A stretch of DNA of 64,000 nucleotides, from NCBI RefSeq assembly GCF_017876405.1, contig NZ_JAGINW010000001.1, forward strand, positions 7,391,203 to 7,455,202. The letters are read 5' to 3'. The notes under the pieces were generated by a model. It had not been told where the DNA came from, did no database searches, and worked only from the letters and a program-made list of their open reading frames with translations. The translations under genes were made by a program, and so were the position numbers. The stretch comes from Kibdelosporangium banguiense (GTDB taxonomy: Bacteria; Actinomycetota; Actinomycetes; Mycobacteriales; Pseudonocardiaceae). Shown here one piece after another: positions 7,938 through 17,043 of this stretch. Position 1 is the first letter of the stretch. Each line of letters opens with the position of its first letter.

Positions 7938-8621
7938 ATGCCGAACAAGGCGCATGCCGCTCGGCTCGGGTTGAAGCTGGCTACCTCCACCACGGGCACC
8001 CTGCTCACCGGTTCCGGGACACCACGGTGGGAGACGGTCGAGACATTCGTGTTGGCATGCCAGCGACACATGGCAACTCGACGAATGTCGGTTGCTGCCG
8101 AGGAGTTCGATCTGACAATGTGGCGGGAGCGCTACGATCGAATCCGGCTACCAGCGAAGTCGGGGACCGCTGTGTCGCCGGCGCACCGCACCCCCATGCG
8201 CGACCTGCTCTACCTGTCAGTGAGCAAGATGCGGATTCTCATTCCACAGCTGCCAGATACAGACCGTCCGCGGCACAGCATGAACGCCGGGACAAACGCG
8301 GAAAGTGCCGCGCTACGGGCTGAACCGCGGCCAGAGATGCTCGATGCGGTCATCAGGATGATCGACGCGGAGCGGTCGCCCCGTCGCCATGACGATCCGC
8401 AGCTGCGCGCAGGCGACTGGATCCGGTTCACCGAGGAGTTCCACTATGGTGAGTTGCTGAGTCCCCTCCGCTCTAACTACTCGCCGCCGAGCGATCTCGT
8501 CTACTTCTGGACCGGCCAACCCAAGACGAGGATCGTCCTGTGTGGCTCTCTAGTGCACCTGCTAGACAAACGGCAGACAGAACAGGGTGGGCTGCACGTG
8601 AGGTGCCGTGTTCATCGCTGA
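7938..8621 (+). CDS. Unclassified actinomycete protein of 227 residues, C-terminus possibly altered by intron insertion
   Basis: The N-terminal 65 residues (GTPRWETVETFVLACQRH, then FDLTMWRERYDR) resemble the linker that follows the HTH in many actinomycete NTPase and regulator proteins. The rest (RDLLYLSVSKMRILIPQLP, GDWIRFTEEFHYGELL, SDLVYFWTGQPKTRIVLCGS, then LLDK) resembles a family of small cytoplasmic actinomycete proteins of unknown role, whose usual start would be at MRDLLYLS, position 8196. The gene may therefore be a fusion, or two genes run together. The last residues come from DNA next to the group II intron 3' end and are probably not native. Confidence 0.5.
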   Translation: MPNKAHAARLGLKLATSTTGTLLTGSGTPRWETVETFVLACQRHMATRRMSVAAEEFDLTMWRERYDRIRLPAKSGTAVSPAHRTPMRDLLYLSVSKMRILIPQLPDTDRPRHSMNAGTNAESAALRAEPRPEMLDAVIRMIDAERSPRRHDDPQLRAGDWIRFTEEFHYGELLSPLRSNYSPPSDLVYFWTGQPKTRIVLCGSLVHLLDKRQTEQGGLHVRCRVHR

Positions 8622-10471
8622 TGAACACGGTCCTTTTCGCGCAGCCTCCCTCCGAACCACGCGGGCACCCTTTCGATGCACGTGGCTCTCCAGTGACTAC
8701 GCCACGTTCGTGACAGGGGTGGCGTGGATGACATCGTGGCACGGTCGGCAAACCACGAGGGTTTCCGCCGTTTGGCGGCCATGATCGTCGCCCACGCTGG
8801 TTGGTCGGGTCCGGGTTGACCGAGCCGGGCGAGTTTAGCGACGTGGTGGACCACCACGGGGCCGGTGTCCTCACACAGCTCGCATCTGCTGCGCACGAGC
8901 CGGTTGACGATCTCCTTGCGCGGGTAGGGAATCCGGACCGGAACGCGGTCGATGATGACCGCGCTCTTGTTCCGTGTGAGAGGTATCCCGCCGAACCGGG
9001 CTACCAGGTCTTGCTTGCCGTCACGGTGAAGCCGGGCTTCGAAGCACGTGCGCAGCCCATACGGTGTTTCGAGTTTGGTCCGGTGTCGGGCCGCCATCTT
9101 CGTGACCGTGGACTTGTGCTTGGCTGCCAAGGTCTTCAGCATGGATGTCTGCGCGTTCCAGTTCAGCGTGTGGAGTCGCCAGACATCGATGGCAAGCAGG
9201 TAGTAGTTGACCACGCCCCGATATTCGGCCGCATAGGTCTGCACGATGTCGTAGTCGGGCAGGTTCTGCATGGCCGGGCGGTGCCAGGGTGTGCCGTGGC
9301 GCCGGTAGGAGGCGCAGTGGGCCGTGATCACATCGCAGGGCACTCGCAGCGCGATCGCTCCGTTGGCCGATCGTCGGCCGTGGGTGAGCTTGCTGTCGGC
9401 GTGCTGGACGGTGATCTCGTAGCCGAGGAATCGCGCCGCCTGGGTGCGGGCATGGGTGATGAGCGTCTTGTCAGCGCTGAGCTCCAACGCGAGTTCGTCG
9501 CGCAGGAACCTGGCCAGTTCGTCTTTGATGGCCTCGGCTTCGGCCTTCGGTCCGATGAACCCCAGGATGTGGTCGTCGGCGTAACGGCAGTACCGAAGCC
9601 GCCGGTATCCGGGGTCCAGAGGGTCGCCCGAGGGCAGAGCGCGCAGTTGCTTGGTCAACGCTCGGGCGGTGGCCCGATCGCCGTGGCTGCGTGCTTCTTG
9701 CCGTTGGCGTTTCACCCGTGAATAGTCGGGGTTGCGCCGTCGGCGCTGTCCTCGGGTGTACTGCGGGATAAGGGTTTTCTCGACGAACTCATCCAGCTTG
9801 TTCAGATAGATATTGGAGAGGACGGGAGATACCACACCACCTTGCGGGACTCCGCTCAGTGTCTCGTGGTGCTCCCAGTCTTCGAGGTACCCGGCTTTGA
9901 GCATGTGACGAACAAGCCGGAGAAACCGGTTATCGTGGACCTTTTCCGCCAGGATCTTGATCATGATGTCGTGATCCAAACTGCCAAAGCAGTCGGCGAT
10001 GTCTCCCTCGATCAACCACACGGCGCCGGTCCAGGTGTGTTCCACTTCGCGTAGCGCGGTGTGGCACCCTCGTTTCCGGCGAAAGCCGTGTGAGCGGTCG
10101 GAGAACGTCGGCTCGTAGTAGGCTTCCAGCAGGAGGCGCACCACCTCGCCGACGAGTTTGTCCGACCAGGTCGGCAGTCCCAACGGGCGTAACTTTCCGT
10201 TCTTCTTCGGGATGAATACGCGTCGGGCGGGAGCGAACCGGTAGCGCTCGTGGCGCATCGCCTCGATGATGGCGTCGATTTTCTCCTCGGACATGCCGTC
10301 CACGGTCTCATCCGTGGCCCCGGGTGTCATCGCGCCCTGGTTGGCGTAGATGTTCCCGTAGGCCAACAGGTACAGCTCCTTGTTGAACATCTGGCGATAC
10401 AGCTCATCGCACGGCAGACCGTTCCTGCCTCGATCGTGGAGGACGCCCAGTACCGTGTCGGCGTTCTGCAT
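8612..10471 (-). CDS. ltrA: Group II intron reverse transcriptase/maturase, HNH domain frameshifted
   Basis: The reverse transcriptase core is complete: IPKKNGKLRPLGLPTWSDKL, GFRRKRGCHTAL, WLIEGDIADCFGSLDH, GVPQGGVVSPVLSNIYLN and the catalytic RYCRYADD. A maturase domain X follows. The C-terminal HNH/zinc region starts well (RCELCEDTGPVVVHHVAKL) but after MAAKRRK the frame is wrong. One added base in the t-run at 8762-8764 would restore the family sequence TLVVCRPCHDVIH and a stop at 8697. As written, 619 residues end in unrelated sequence and the second Cys pair is lost. Splicing functions may survive; endonuclease activity probably does not. The start at 10471 (MQNADTVLGVL) is the first in frame with the conserved N-terminus. 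Confidence 0.85.
   Translation of the reverse strand: MQNADTVLGVLHDRGRNGLPCDELYRQMFNKELYLLAYGNIYANQGAMTPGATDETVDGMSEEKIDAIIEAMRHERYRFAPARRVFIPKKNGKLRPLGLPTWSDKLVGEVVRLLLEAYYEPTFSDRSHGFRRKRGCHTALREVEHTWTGAVWLIEGDIADCFGSLDHDIMIKILAEKVHDNRFLRLVRHMLKAGYLEDWEHHETLSGVPQGGVVSPVLSNIYLNKLDEFVEKTLIPQYTRGQRRRRNPDYSRVKRQRQEARSHGDRATARALTKQLRALPSGDPLDPGYRRLRYCRYADDHILGFIGPKAEAEAIKDELARFLRDELALELSADKTLITHARTQAARFLGYEITVQHADSKLTHGRRSANGAIALRVPCDVITAHCASYRRHGTPWHRPAMQNLPDYDIVQTYAAEYRGVVNYYLLAIDVWRLHTLNWNAQTSMLKTLAAKHKSTVTKMAARHRTKLETPYGLRTCFEARLHRDGKQDLVARFGGIPLTRNKSAVIIDRVPVRIPYPRKEIVNRLVRSRCELCEDTGPVVVHHVAKLARLGQPGPDQPAWATIMAAKRRKPSWFADRATMSSTPPLSRTWRSHWRATCIERVPAWFGGRLREKDRVHQR
8654..8688 (-). ncRNA. Group II intron domain V
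   Basis: On the minus strand, gagccacgtg...cgtggttc closes a hairpin with the AAAG/CCC interior typical of domain V, 35 bases long, 9 bases past the ancestral stop codon of the maturase. A further stem (domain VI) follows, so the intron 3' end should lie near 8615-8635. The 5' boundary was not located. Confidence 0.65.
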
Positions 10472-11013
10472 TACGCATACCTTTCGGCCTTATGATGTCC
10501 GATCACCTGGACCCCTTCGCCCTGTAGACGGGTCTCCCGCCTTCCTTGGCAGGACGTGACTCCTGCGACTACTACGGGTCCTCTGTCACCTTAGGACTCG
10601 CGTCCCGTAGGTGATCCCACGTTTGACAATGTCGTACGTTCTAGCGCGACTTAGGCGCCCCACTCATCTCCTTGAATGTCCTTATCGGACATCGCTCCGT
10701 GCCCCGGAGGTCTGTTGCAGGCCATTGCTCATCCTGCCGCAGGGTCGGCGTTGGTTACAGGCGTCTTTCCAACGGGTGTTCAATTGCACCTTCTGGAGAT
10801 TGGGGTTCAGGCAGTCTAGCTTTCGCCGTATCACGCGGATCCCTCGACGCGTCACCCCATACGCCTGGGCCTGACCGCCGGTTTCCTGCCATGCTGTTGT
10901 CCCCGTTTTTCCTTTCGGATCAAGGTAAGGCATCAGATCCAGAGACGTACCTCCAATCTCTGCCCGCTGCGCGAGCGATACGACACTGCACCTCGTGGCG
11001 CAGGCAATGCTTG
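10472..11013 (-). ncRNA. Probable 5' RNA domains of the group II intron
   Basis: This 540-base stretch upstream of the maturase start has no coding frame I believe in but many short complementary segments (for example gacgggtctcccg and the cgggtcctctgtcacc region). That is what domains I-III of a group II intron should look like. I could not find a GTGYG-type 5' splice end. The IS256-type element begins at about 11014. Confidence 0.4.
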
Positions 11014-11930
11014 AGACCTGTGGATCGGCCGAGGAAGGGCGTACCTTCCCGGTGATCGAGTAGCGGTCTCAAACAGGCCGACGTTGGCGCGTCGGTCGGG
11101 AAGGCACGCCCTGATGCTCAGCGTAGTCCCTGATCCTGCTTCCGGTGACAACGACCGCCCGACTGCGGCCGAGGGGTCGTTGATCGACCAGATCGTTCGC
11201 GAGGGTGCCCGCCGGATGCTGGCCGAAGCCCTGCAAGCCGAAGTCGACGCCTACATCGCCGCGTTCGCCGACCAGCGCGATCCGGACGGCCGTCGCCTGG
11301 TGGTGCGCAACGGCTACCACCAGCCGCGTGAGGTGCTCACCAGTGCCGGCGCGGTGGAGGTCACCGCGCCGCGGGTCAACGACAAGCGCATCGACCCGGA
11401 CACCGGCGAGCGGAAGCGGTTCTCTTCGGCGATCCTGCCGCCGTGGGCGCGCAAGACCCCGAAGATCACCGAAGTGTTGCCGCTGTTGTATCTGCACGGC
11501 CTGTCCTCGGGGGACTTCGTGCCCGCCCTGGGGCAGTTCCTCGGCAGCGCGAAGGGCTTGTCCGCGGCGGTGATCACCAAGCTGACCGAGCAGTGGAAGG
11601 CCGAGCAACGCACCTTCGCCCAGCGCGATCTGTCCGATGTGGACTACGTGTATCTGTGGGCGGACGGGATCCACGTCAACATCCGCCTGGAGGAACACAA
11701 ACTCTGCCTGCTGGTCATGATCGGAGTCCGCGCCGACGGCCGCAAGGAGCTCGTCGCCCTGGCCGACGGTTACCGCGAATCGACCGAGTCGTGGGCCGAT
11801 CTGCTGCGTGACTGCGCCCGGCGTGGCATGTGCGCCCCGGTGCTCGCGGTCGGTGACGGGGCACTCGGGTTCTGGGGTGCGTTACGCGAGGTGTTTCCGG
11901 ACACGCGTGAGCAGCGCTGCTGGTTCCACA

Positions 11931-14123
11931 GAAGCCGTAAAAGATCAACTTGTTGCTTTTTGGATCTTAGGTTCGTTGGTGTTGTATGGCGATCTTGGAA
12001 GAGGCACTGTCCCAGCTCCAGTGCCGGTTCGCGGTGCTGCTGCCGCACCTGAACGAGCGGCAGCGGCGGTTAGCCGTGGCGGTCGAGGCTCGGTTGCTGG
12101 GGCATGGCGGGGTGCGCACCGCGGCCCGCATGGCCGGGATGAGCGAGACCACAGTGCGCCGTGGGGTGGGGGAACTGGAGGCAAGCGTCGAGCGGCTGCC
12201 CGACGGTCGGGTCCGAGCGTTGGGTGGTGGTCGTAAGTCGATCGAGGAAACTGATCCCACCGTGGTGACGACCTTGCTGAGGATGGTCGAGCCGGACGAG
12301 CTGGGTGATCCGGAATCGCCGTTGCGGTGGACGACGAAGTCGTTGCGGCACTTGGCAGCGGAGTTGGCCCGGCTGGGGCACTCGGCGTCGGCACCGACGG
12401 TCGGCCGACTGTTGAAGTCGGCCGGATTCAGCCTGCAGGCCAACGTCAAAACCCTGGAGGGCGCCCAACATCCGGATCGCGATGCGCAGTTTCACTACAT
12501 CAATGACCAGGCCAAGGACCATCAGGCCAGCGGCGAGCCGGTCATCAGTGTGGACACCAAGAAGCGGGAACAGTTGGGGCGGCTGCCGATGGCCGGGCGG
12601 GAGTGGCGGCCCAAGGGCCAGCCGGTCGAGGTGGAAGATCATCACTTCTTCTTCACCGGCCCAGATGTGCAGCAAGCCATCCCGTACGGCATCTATGACA
12701 TCGCCCGCAACACCGGCTGGATCAACGTCGGCGTCGACCACGACACCGCCGTGTTCGCGGTCGAGTCCATCCGCCGCTGGTGGAAGGCACGCGGCAGCCT
12801 CGACTACCCGAACGCCACGCGGCTGTTGATCACGGCAGATGCTGGTGGCTCCAACAGTCACCGCTATCGCGTGTGGAAGAGCGAGTTGGCCGCACTGGCC
12901 GCTGAGACGGGGCTGGCGATCACAGTCTGCCATTTCCCGCCGGGCACCTCGAAGTGGAACAAGATCGAGCATCGGCTGTTCTCCCACATCACCCTCAACT
13001 GGCGGGGCCGACCGCTGACCAGCCACGAGGTCGTGGTCAAGACCATCGCGGCGACCCGCACCACGGGTGGGCTGCGGGTTGAAGCAGCCCTGGACACTGG
13101 CGATTACCCCATCGGCGTGTCGATCAGCAAACAACGCTTCGACGCCCTGCCGCTGAAGCGGCACGCCACCCGCGGCACCTGGAACTACACCCTGCACCCG
13201 CAGCCTGTCTCATGTTCCAGCGACGTCGTTGCGGTCGGCGAGCAGGACGGACCGGCCGATCGCCGCCGAGCGATGCTCGCCCGGCTGGCCGACCTCCGGC
13301 TGACCGGCCTGACCAGCACCGAACTGGACCAGTTGTCCGCCGCGGTGGCCCAAGCCCAAGCCGCTCGGGCACAGCAACGTTATAGCGAGCAGCGCGGCGG
13401 CCGAGCCCGCCGGGCGACCGGCAAACTCCGCGGCGGCAAGCCGTTGTTCGACGATGCCGACCGCCTGCTGCTCACCCTGATCTACCAGCGTCAAGTCTGC
13501 TCCATGAACGTGCTCGCAGACCTGCTGGAGGTCACCAACACCTGCATCGGCGATCTGGTGAAGGAGACCCGCGACGTCCTCGAAGACCACGGCCACAACC
13601 CAGGAGCGGCCTCGGTGCGGTTCGCCGCCGCTGATGACCTGCTCACGTTCCTCGATGAAGGAATCCACCCAGCTCGCACCGCGATCATTGAGGCTCTATC
13701 CAATCCGGCCCTGACCGGGATAAGCCGAGACGAACTGAACGACCTCACCGAACGGCTCGCGTCCCGACAGGCCGCTCACGCTGAACGTCTCACTCATCAG
13801 CGCCGTGGCGGCCCCCGCCGGCCCGGCGCCCGAAGTGGTGTCTTTCCCCAGAAGATCAGCAACAGTGAACGCATCCTGCTCACTGTCTTGTATCTCAGGA
13901 AACTGTGCACATTGGACGTTCTTGCCGACGCTCTCGGCGACGTGAGCCGCTCGGCCGTCGCCGGTGTCATCCGCGAGACCCGGCCACTCCTGGAGCGCGA
14001 CGACTGTCTCCCATCCCCGGCGTCCACCCGTTACCGCACCGCCGCCGAACTCCTGGCCTCGACGGCTTCCTCTCCGAACCCAGCGGAAACCGACACGCCG
14101 ACAAGTTGATCTTTTACGGCTTC
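11931..14123. mobile_element. ISAzo13-type insertion sequence, 2193 bp, TSD aca
   Basis: Perfect 23-bp inverted repeats beginning gaagccgtaaaagatc lie at 11931-11953 and 14101-14123, flanked by aca at 11928-11930 and 14124-14126. One transposase gene fills the interior. The exact insertion in an IS256 codon (CAC of CWFHKIGN) fixes the boundaries. Confidence 0.85.
11986..14109 (+). CDS. ISAzo13-family transposase with long C-terminal extension
   Basis: The 707-residue frame starts MAILEEALSQLQ. An N-terminal HTH region (GGVRTAARMAGMSETTVRRG) is followed by the RNase-H-like core with Asp in VISVDTKKREQLG, Asp in LLITADAGGSNSH and Glu in SKWNKIEHRLFSHI. The core ends near residue 405. About 300 further residues contain two similar blocks (LFDDADRLLLTLIYQRQVCSMNVLADLLEVTN and a second with SNSERILLTVLYLRKLCTLDVLADALG, quoted only by these anchor words), each HTH-like. 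This tail is found in longer family members. The gene looks intact and ends inside the right inverted repeat. Confidence 0.85.
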   Translation: MAILEEALSQLQCRFAVLLPHLNERQRRLAVAVEARLLGHGGVRTAARMAGMSETTVRRGVGELEASVERLPDGRVRALGGGRKSIEETDPTVVTTLLRMVEPDELGDPESPLRWTTKSLRHLAAELARLGHSASAPTVGRLLKSAGFSLQANVKTLEGAQHPDRDAQFHYINDQAKDHQASGEPVISVDTKKREQLGRLPMAGREWRPKGQPVEVEDHHFFFTGPDVQQAIPYGIYDIARNTGWINVGVDHDTAVFAVESIRRWWKARGSLDYPNATRLLITADAGGSNSHRYRVWKSELAALAAETGLAITVCHFPPGTSKWNKIEHRLFSHITLNWRGRPLTSHEVVVKTIAATRTTGGLRVEAALDTGDYPIGVSISKQRFDALPLKRHATRGTWNYTLHPQPVSCSSDVVAVGEQDGPADRRRAMLARLADLRLTGLTSTELDQLSAAVAQAQAARAQQRYSEQRGGRARRATGKLRGGKPLFDDADRLLLTLIYQRQVCSMNVLADLLEVTNTCIGDLVKETRDVLEDHGHNPGAASVRFAAADDLLTFLDEGIHPARTAIIEALSNPALTGISRDELNDLTERLASRQAAHAERLTHQRRGGPRRPGARSGVFPQKISNSERILLTVLYLRKLCTLDVLADALGDVSRSAVAGVIRETRPLLERDDCLPSPASTRYRTAAELLASTASSPNPAETDTPTS

Positions 14124-14623
14124 ACAAGATCGGGAACATGTTGTCCGCGTTGCCCAAGACCGCGCACCCTGGCGCGAAGAAGGCCCTCGCGGAGATCTGG
14201 AACGCCGAGGACAAACGGCACGCCCTGGCCGCGGCCAAGGCGTGCGACGCCGCCTACGGCGCGAAATTCCCCAAAGCCGCCAGCAAGATCACCGATGATC
14301 TCGACGAACTGGTGGCGTTCTTCGACTTTCCGGCCGAGCACTGGGTCCACCTGCGCACCACCAACCCGATCGAGTCCACCTTCGCCACCGTCCGGCACCG
14401 CACGAAGGTCACCAAAGGCCCCGGCTCCCGGGCAGCCGGCCTGGCCATGGCATTCAAACTCATCGAGTCCGCACAAACCCGCTGGCGCGCGGTCAACGCA
14501 CCCCACCTCGTCGCCCTCGTCCGCGCCGGCGCCCGTTTCGACAACGGCAAACTCGTCGAACGACCCGACGAACAAACCTCATCCACCGCAGCCTAAAAGA
14601 TCTTCATCCACAGGTCTTGACTA

Positions 14624-14923
14624 TTGCTCCGGCAGACATCGGATCCGCCACAACACCCCAGAGGCGACGGGTTCTACGTGACCGCTCTGATTGACTACGC
14701 CCGGCGAGTGGCCATGGTTGCGGACGAGGCCGCGGTGACGGCCCCACCAGACCTACGGGGGCGCGCCAGACGGGACCTGGCCACGGCGATCCGTGCGCTG
14801 TGTAGATCCCCCCTCAGCTGGGCGGATACAGCCGTGCTCAGCGGGCATGCTCGAGTGCTTGTCCTGGACGACACCTTCTTGCTCGCCACGCCGCTCTACA
14901 TCGAATACGAACACCACCGCTAA
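14624..14923 (+). pseudogene. C-terminal fragment of an unrecognised protein
   Basis: From about 14675 the frame reads FYVTALIDYARRVAMVADEAA and ends VLVLDDTFLLATPLYIEYEHHR at 14923. Codon third positions are GC-rich in the manner of real genes, but the beginning abuts the IS256 end and there is no credible start. It looks like the surviving 3' part of a gene cut by that element. No family is recognised. Confidence 0.35.
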
Positions 14924-15314
14924 CCGCCGCCTTGAGGACGGCAGGCGGAGGCACCTTTTGTCAAGCGGACAGGGTTGACGTCGGCCCGATTTGGTGAGCC
15001 GTGCCCCGGTCAGGGTGCCGACGAGAGAACCGGGGTGGAGGCGGTGTCGGTCGACGCGTGGGCCGCCCGAGCGGCAGCAACTGCTTGGCAGCGAACTGGA
15101 CGCCAACGACAGGCGCGGCGCACCGCTAGCGCTGGTCTGGTTTCGCGAGCGGTTCGGTGTCGCCGAGACCGAGCACCCAGGTGAAGCGTGCGAGGTCCTC
15201 TCACGTTTCTGGCGTCATCGACCGGGGCCACGCTGGACATCGACGAATACGACCTGAGCGACGAGGACGATCGCACCCCCACCCAGCTCCTCAGAGGGCA
15301 GGTTAAACGTCAAG
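14924..15314 (+). other. Degenerate coding-like DNA, no intact gene
   Basis: Short coding-like stretches occur in different frames (GAPLALVWFRERFGVAETEHPGEACEVLSRF at 15110-15205 by anchor words GAPLAL and VLSRF; then ATLDIDEYDLSDEDD at 15230-15270). They may be one decayed gene with a frameshift near 15215. Nothing else is seen before the right boundary of the island. Confidence 0.35.
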
Positions 15315-15320
15315 CTCATC
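15315..15320. repeat. ctcatc direct repeat, right boundary of the island
   Basis: Second copy of the 6-bp sequence found at 2705-2710. On the coding strand it is GATGAG, the codons Asp-Glu of the MDVGHPDE junction. Confidence 0.65.
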
Positions 15321-15821
15321 GGGGTGCCCCACGTCCATCACGGTGACTGTCCGGGTGGCGTCGGGGTGGTTGGCGGCGAAGCTGAACGCCACCATCGCCC
15401 CGATGTCGTGGCCCACAATGTCCACTGTGGAGTACCCGAGCGAACGCACGAGCTCATAGATGTCCCGCGCCATGGTCTTCTTGTCGTAGCCGCCAGCGGG
15501 TTTGTCCGTGCCGCCCTGGCCGCGCATGTCCACTGCGATCACCCGGTGACGGGCCGCCAGGGCGGGCATGATCTTGCGGAACTCCCACCAGGTCTGCGGC
15601 CAGCCGGGCAGCAGCACGACCGGTGTGCCGCGGCCACCGGCCACATAGTGCATCCGGATGCCGTTGACTTTCGCGTAGCCGCTGCGGAAACCCGGTAACG
15701 ACCGGGCCAACGCCTCATCGGACGGACTTTGGTCCGCCGATGCCGAAGCCGTCTGGTCGGTGGCCGCGAGGACCGCGGTGGCCGCGCTGAGCGAGAACAG
15801 GTTGCGCCGGTTGAGACCCAT
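15315..15821 (-). pseudogene. Tat-exported alpha/beta-hydrolase, 5' half of the island-split gene
   Basis: The ATG at 15821 gives a twin-arginine signal (NRRNLFSLSAATAV, cleavage likely after ASASA), then the alpha/beta-hydrolase core: VVLLPGWPQTWWEFRKIMP, VIAVDMRGQGGTDKP and the nucleophile elbow VGHDIGAM with Asp as expected for epoxide-hydrolase-type members. The frame reaches MDVGHPDE at 15315 and then runs three codons into the island and stops, leaving 172 residues without the catalytic His. The missing half is at 2252-2704. The gene starts 7 bases after the epoxide hydrolase stop codon, so both were one transcription unit. Confidence 0.85.
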
Positions 15822-15827
15822 GGATGA

Positions 15828-16985
15828 TCACCTGTAGGAGCGGTAGAAGGTGCGCAGGTCCTCGGCCAGCAGGTCGGGCGCGTCGGTCCCGGAGTAGTGC
15901 CCGCCGCGGTCGAACTCCGACCAGTGCACGATGTTGTGGTCACGGTCGGCCAGCTGGCGGATCGCCTTGAAGTCGTTGGCGAACACGGCGACCCCGGTCG
16001 GGATCGTGCCGCGTGCGGCCGGTTCGGCGCTGTGGTGCTCGTTTTCGTAGTAGAGCCGCGCGGACGAGGCCGACGTGTTGGTGAACCAGTACAGCGACGC
16101 GATGGTGAGCACGAAGTCGGCATCGAGCATCTTGTCCACCTCGGCCGGGTGGTCGCCGAAACCACGCACCAGGTCCAGTATCCAGGCCAGCTGACCCACG
16201 GGCGAGTCGGCGAGCGCGTGCCCGAGCGTCTCCGGGCGGGTGGACTGGATCTTGTTGAAGCCCGAGTGCTCGTCCATGAACCGCTGCAGGAACGCCAGCC
16301 TGCCGTACTCCTGCGGGCCGAAGCCCTCGAACTCGGTGGGGTCGCCGCTGGGGAACGAGAACACCTGGGTCACGTGCACCGCGGTGACGTGCTCGGCGTC
16401 GATCTGGCCCAGCACCGGCGAAACCATCGAACCGACGTCGTTGCCCGCTGCGCCGTAACGGTTGTAGCCCAGCCGCTGCATCAACTCGGCCCACGCCTTG
16501 GCGATCCGCCCGGTGTTCCAGCCTGCCTCGGCCGGCACGCTGGAGAAGGCGAAGCCGGGCACGGACGGGATGACGAGGTGGAACGCGTCAGCCGGGTCGC
16601 CGCCGTGGGCGCGGGGATCGGTGAGCGGGCCGATGACGTCGAGCAGTTCGACGAAGGTACCCGGCCAGCCGTGCGTCAGGATCAGCGGGAACGCGGCCGG
16701 CTCGGGCGAACGCACGTGCAGGAAGTGCACGTCCACGCCGTCGATCTCGTTCTTGAACTGCGGGAAGCTGTTGATCCGCGCCTCGTGGGCGCGCCAGTCG
16801 TAGTCGTTCGCCCAGTACTCGACGAGCTCCTTGAGCGCGTCGAGTGGGACGCCGCGGTCCCAGCCGGGCAACGGCGTGGAGCTCCACCGGGTACGCGCCA
16901 GGCGGTCGGTGAGGTAGTCGATCTCGGCCTGCGGGATCTCTGCCGCGAAGGGCCGGATTTCGGTGTTGTCGCTGCTCATGGCCAT
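15828..16985 (-). CDS. Epoxide hydrolase (EHN-domain) family protein
   Basis: The 385-residue product has the epoxide-hydrolase N-terminal lid (IRPFAAEIPQAEIDYLTDRLARTRW, residues about 10-34, anchors IRPFAAEIP and LARTRW) followed by an alpha/beta-hydrolase fold: LILTHGWPGTFVELLDVIGPL with the oxyanion HGWP, the nucleophile region YGAAGNDVGS and the late Asp/His in VFANDFKAIRQLADRDHNIVHWSEFDRGGHY. The nucleophile Asp of GxDxG is seen in GNDVG. Cytoplasmic, hydrolysing epoxides or related electrophiles by inference from family. Start at ATG 16985 or 16979 (MSSDN). It is followed immediately by the split Tat-exported hydrolase and preceded by a GlxA-type regulator. Confidence 0.85.
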   Translation of the reverse strand: MAMSSDNTEIRPFAAEIPQAEIDYLTDRLARTRWSSTPLPGWDRGVPLDALKELVEYWANDYDWRAHEARINSFPQFKNEIDGVDVHFLHVRSPEPAAFPLILTHGWPGTFVELLDVIGPLTDPRAHGGDPADAFHLVIPSVPGFAFSSVPAEAGWNTGRIAKAWAELMQRLGYNRYGAAGNDVGSMVSPVLGQIDAEHVTAVHVTQVFSFPSGDPTEFEGFGPQEYGRLAFLQRFMDEHSGFNKIQSTRPETLGHALADSPVGQLAWILDLVRGFGDHPAEVDKMLDADFVLTIASLYWFTNTSASSARLYYENEHHSAEPAARGTIPTGVAVFANDFKAIRQLADRDHNIVHWSEFDRGGHYSGTDAPDLLAEDLRTFYRSYR

Positions 16986-17043
16986 AGCTTGGCGTGCGTG
17001 CGGGCAGTTCGGTGAGAGGTGATCCCGCCAAGGAGCGTCGGTT

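Larger units (their letters stand above)
11114..14596 (+). pseudogene. IS256-family transposase, split by ISAzo13-type insertion
   Basis: The 5' part (from MLSVVPDPASG at 11114) contains the first two catalytic Asp residues in LWADGIHVN and LAVGDGALGFW and ends at REQRCWFH. The 3' part resumes at 14124 with HKIGNMLSALPKTAHPGAKK and contains the catalytic Glu in LRTTNPIESTF. Removing 11931-14123 and one aca restores CWFHKIGN, the normal family sequence. It is therefore a formerly intact mutator-type transposase of about 430 residues, now inactive. Each half still has an open frame. Confidence 0.9.
11014..14617. mobile_element. IS256-type element interrupted by an ISAzo13-type element
   Basis: The 12-bp inverted repeats agacctgtggat (11014-11025) and atccacaggtct (14606-14617) bracket an IS256-type transposase gene split at 11927/14124. 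The inserted element has its own 23-bp inverted repeats and a 3-bp duplication. The outermost bases of the IS256 element are uncertain by a few positions. Confidence 0.7.
2711..15314. mobile_element. 12.6-kb composite island of nested mobile elements
   Basis: The segment interrupts one alpha/beta-hydrolase gene and is bounded by ctcatc repeats. Contents in order: an NF041680-type transposase gene (split), an IS1182-type element, an integrase remnant, an I36-type secreted protein, a truncated SDR gene, an unclassified gene, a group II intron with maturase, an IS256-type element carrying an ISAzo13-type element, and unrecognised fragments. The outer ends show only a weak inverted similarity (ttg....ttaaacct at the left against its complement at the right), so I cannot name the element that founded the island. 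Confidence 0.75.

Noticed and set aside
11928..14126. A programmed frameshift or intron in the IS256-type transposase
   Set aside because: The interruption has inverted repeats, a target duplication and its own transposase, so it is an inserted element.
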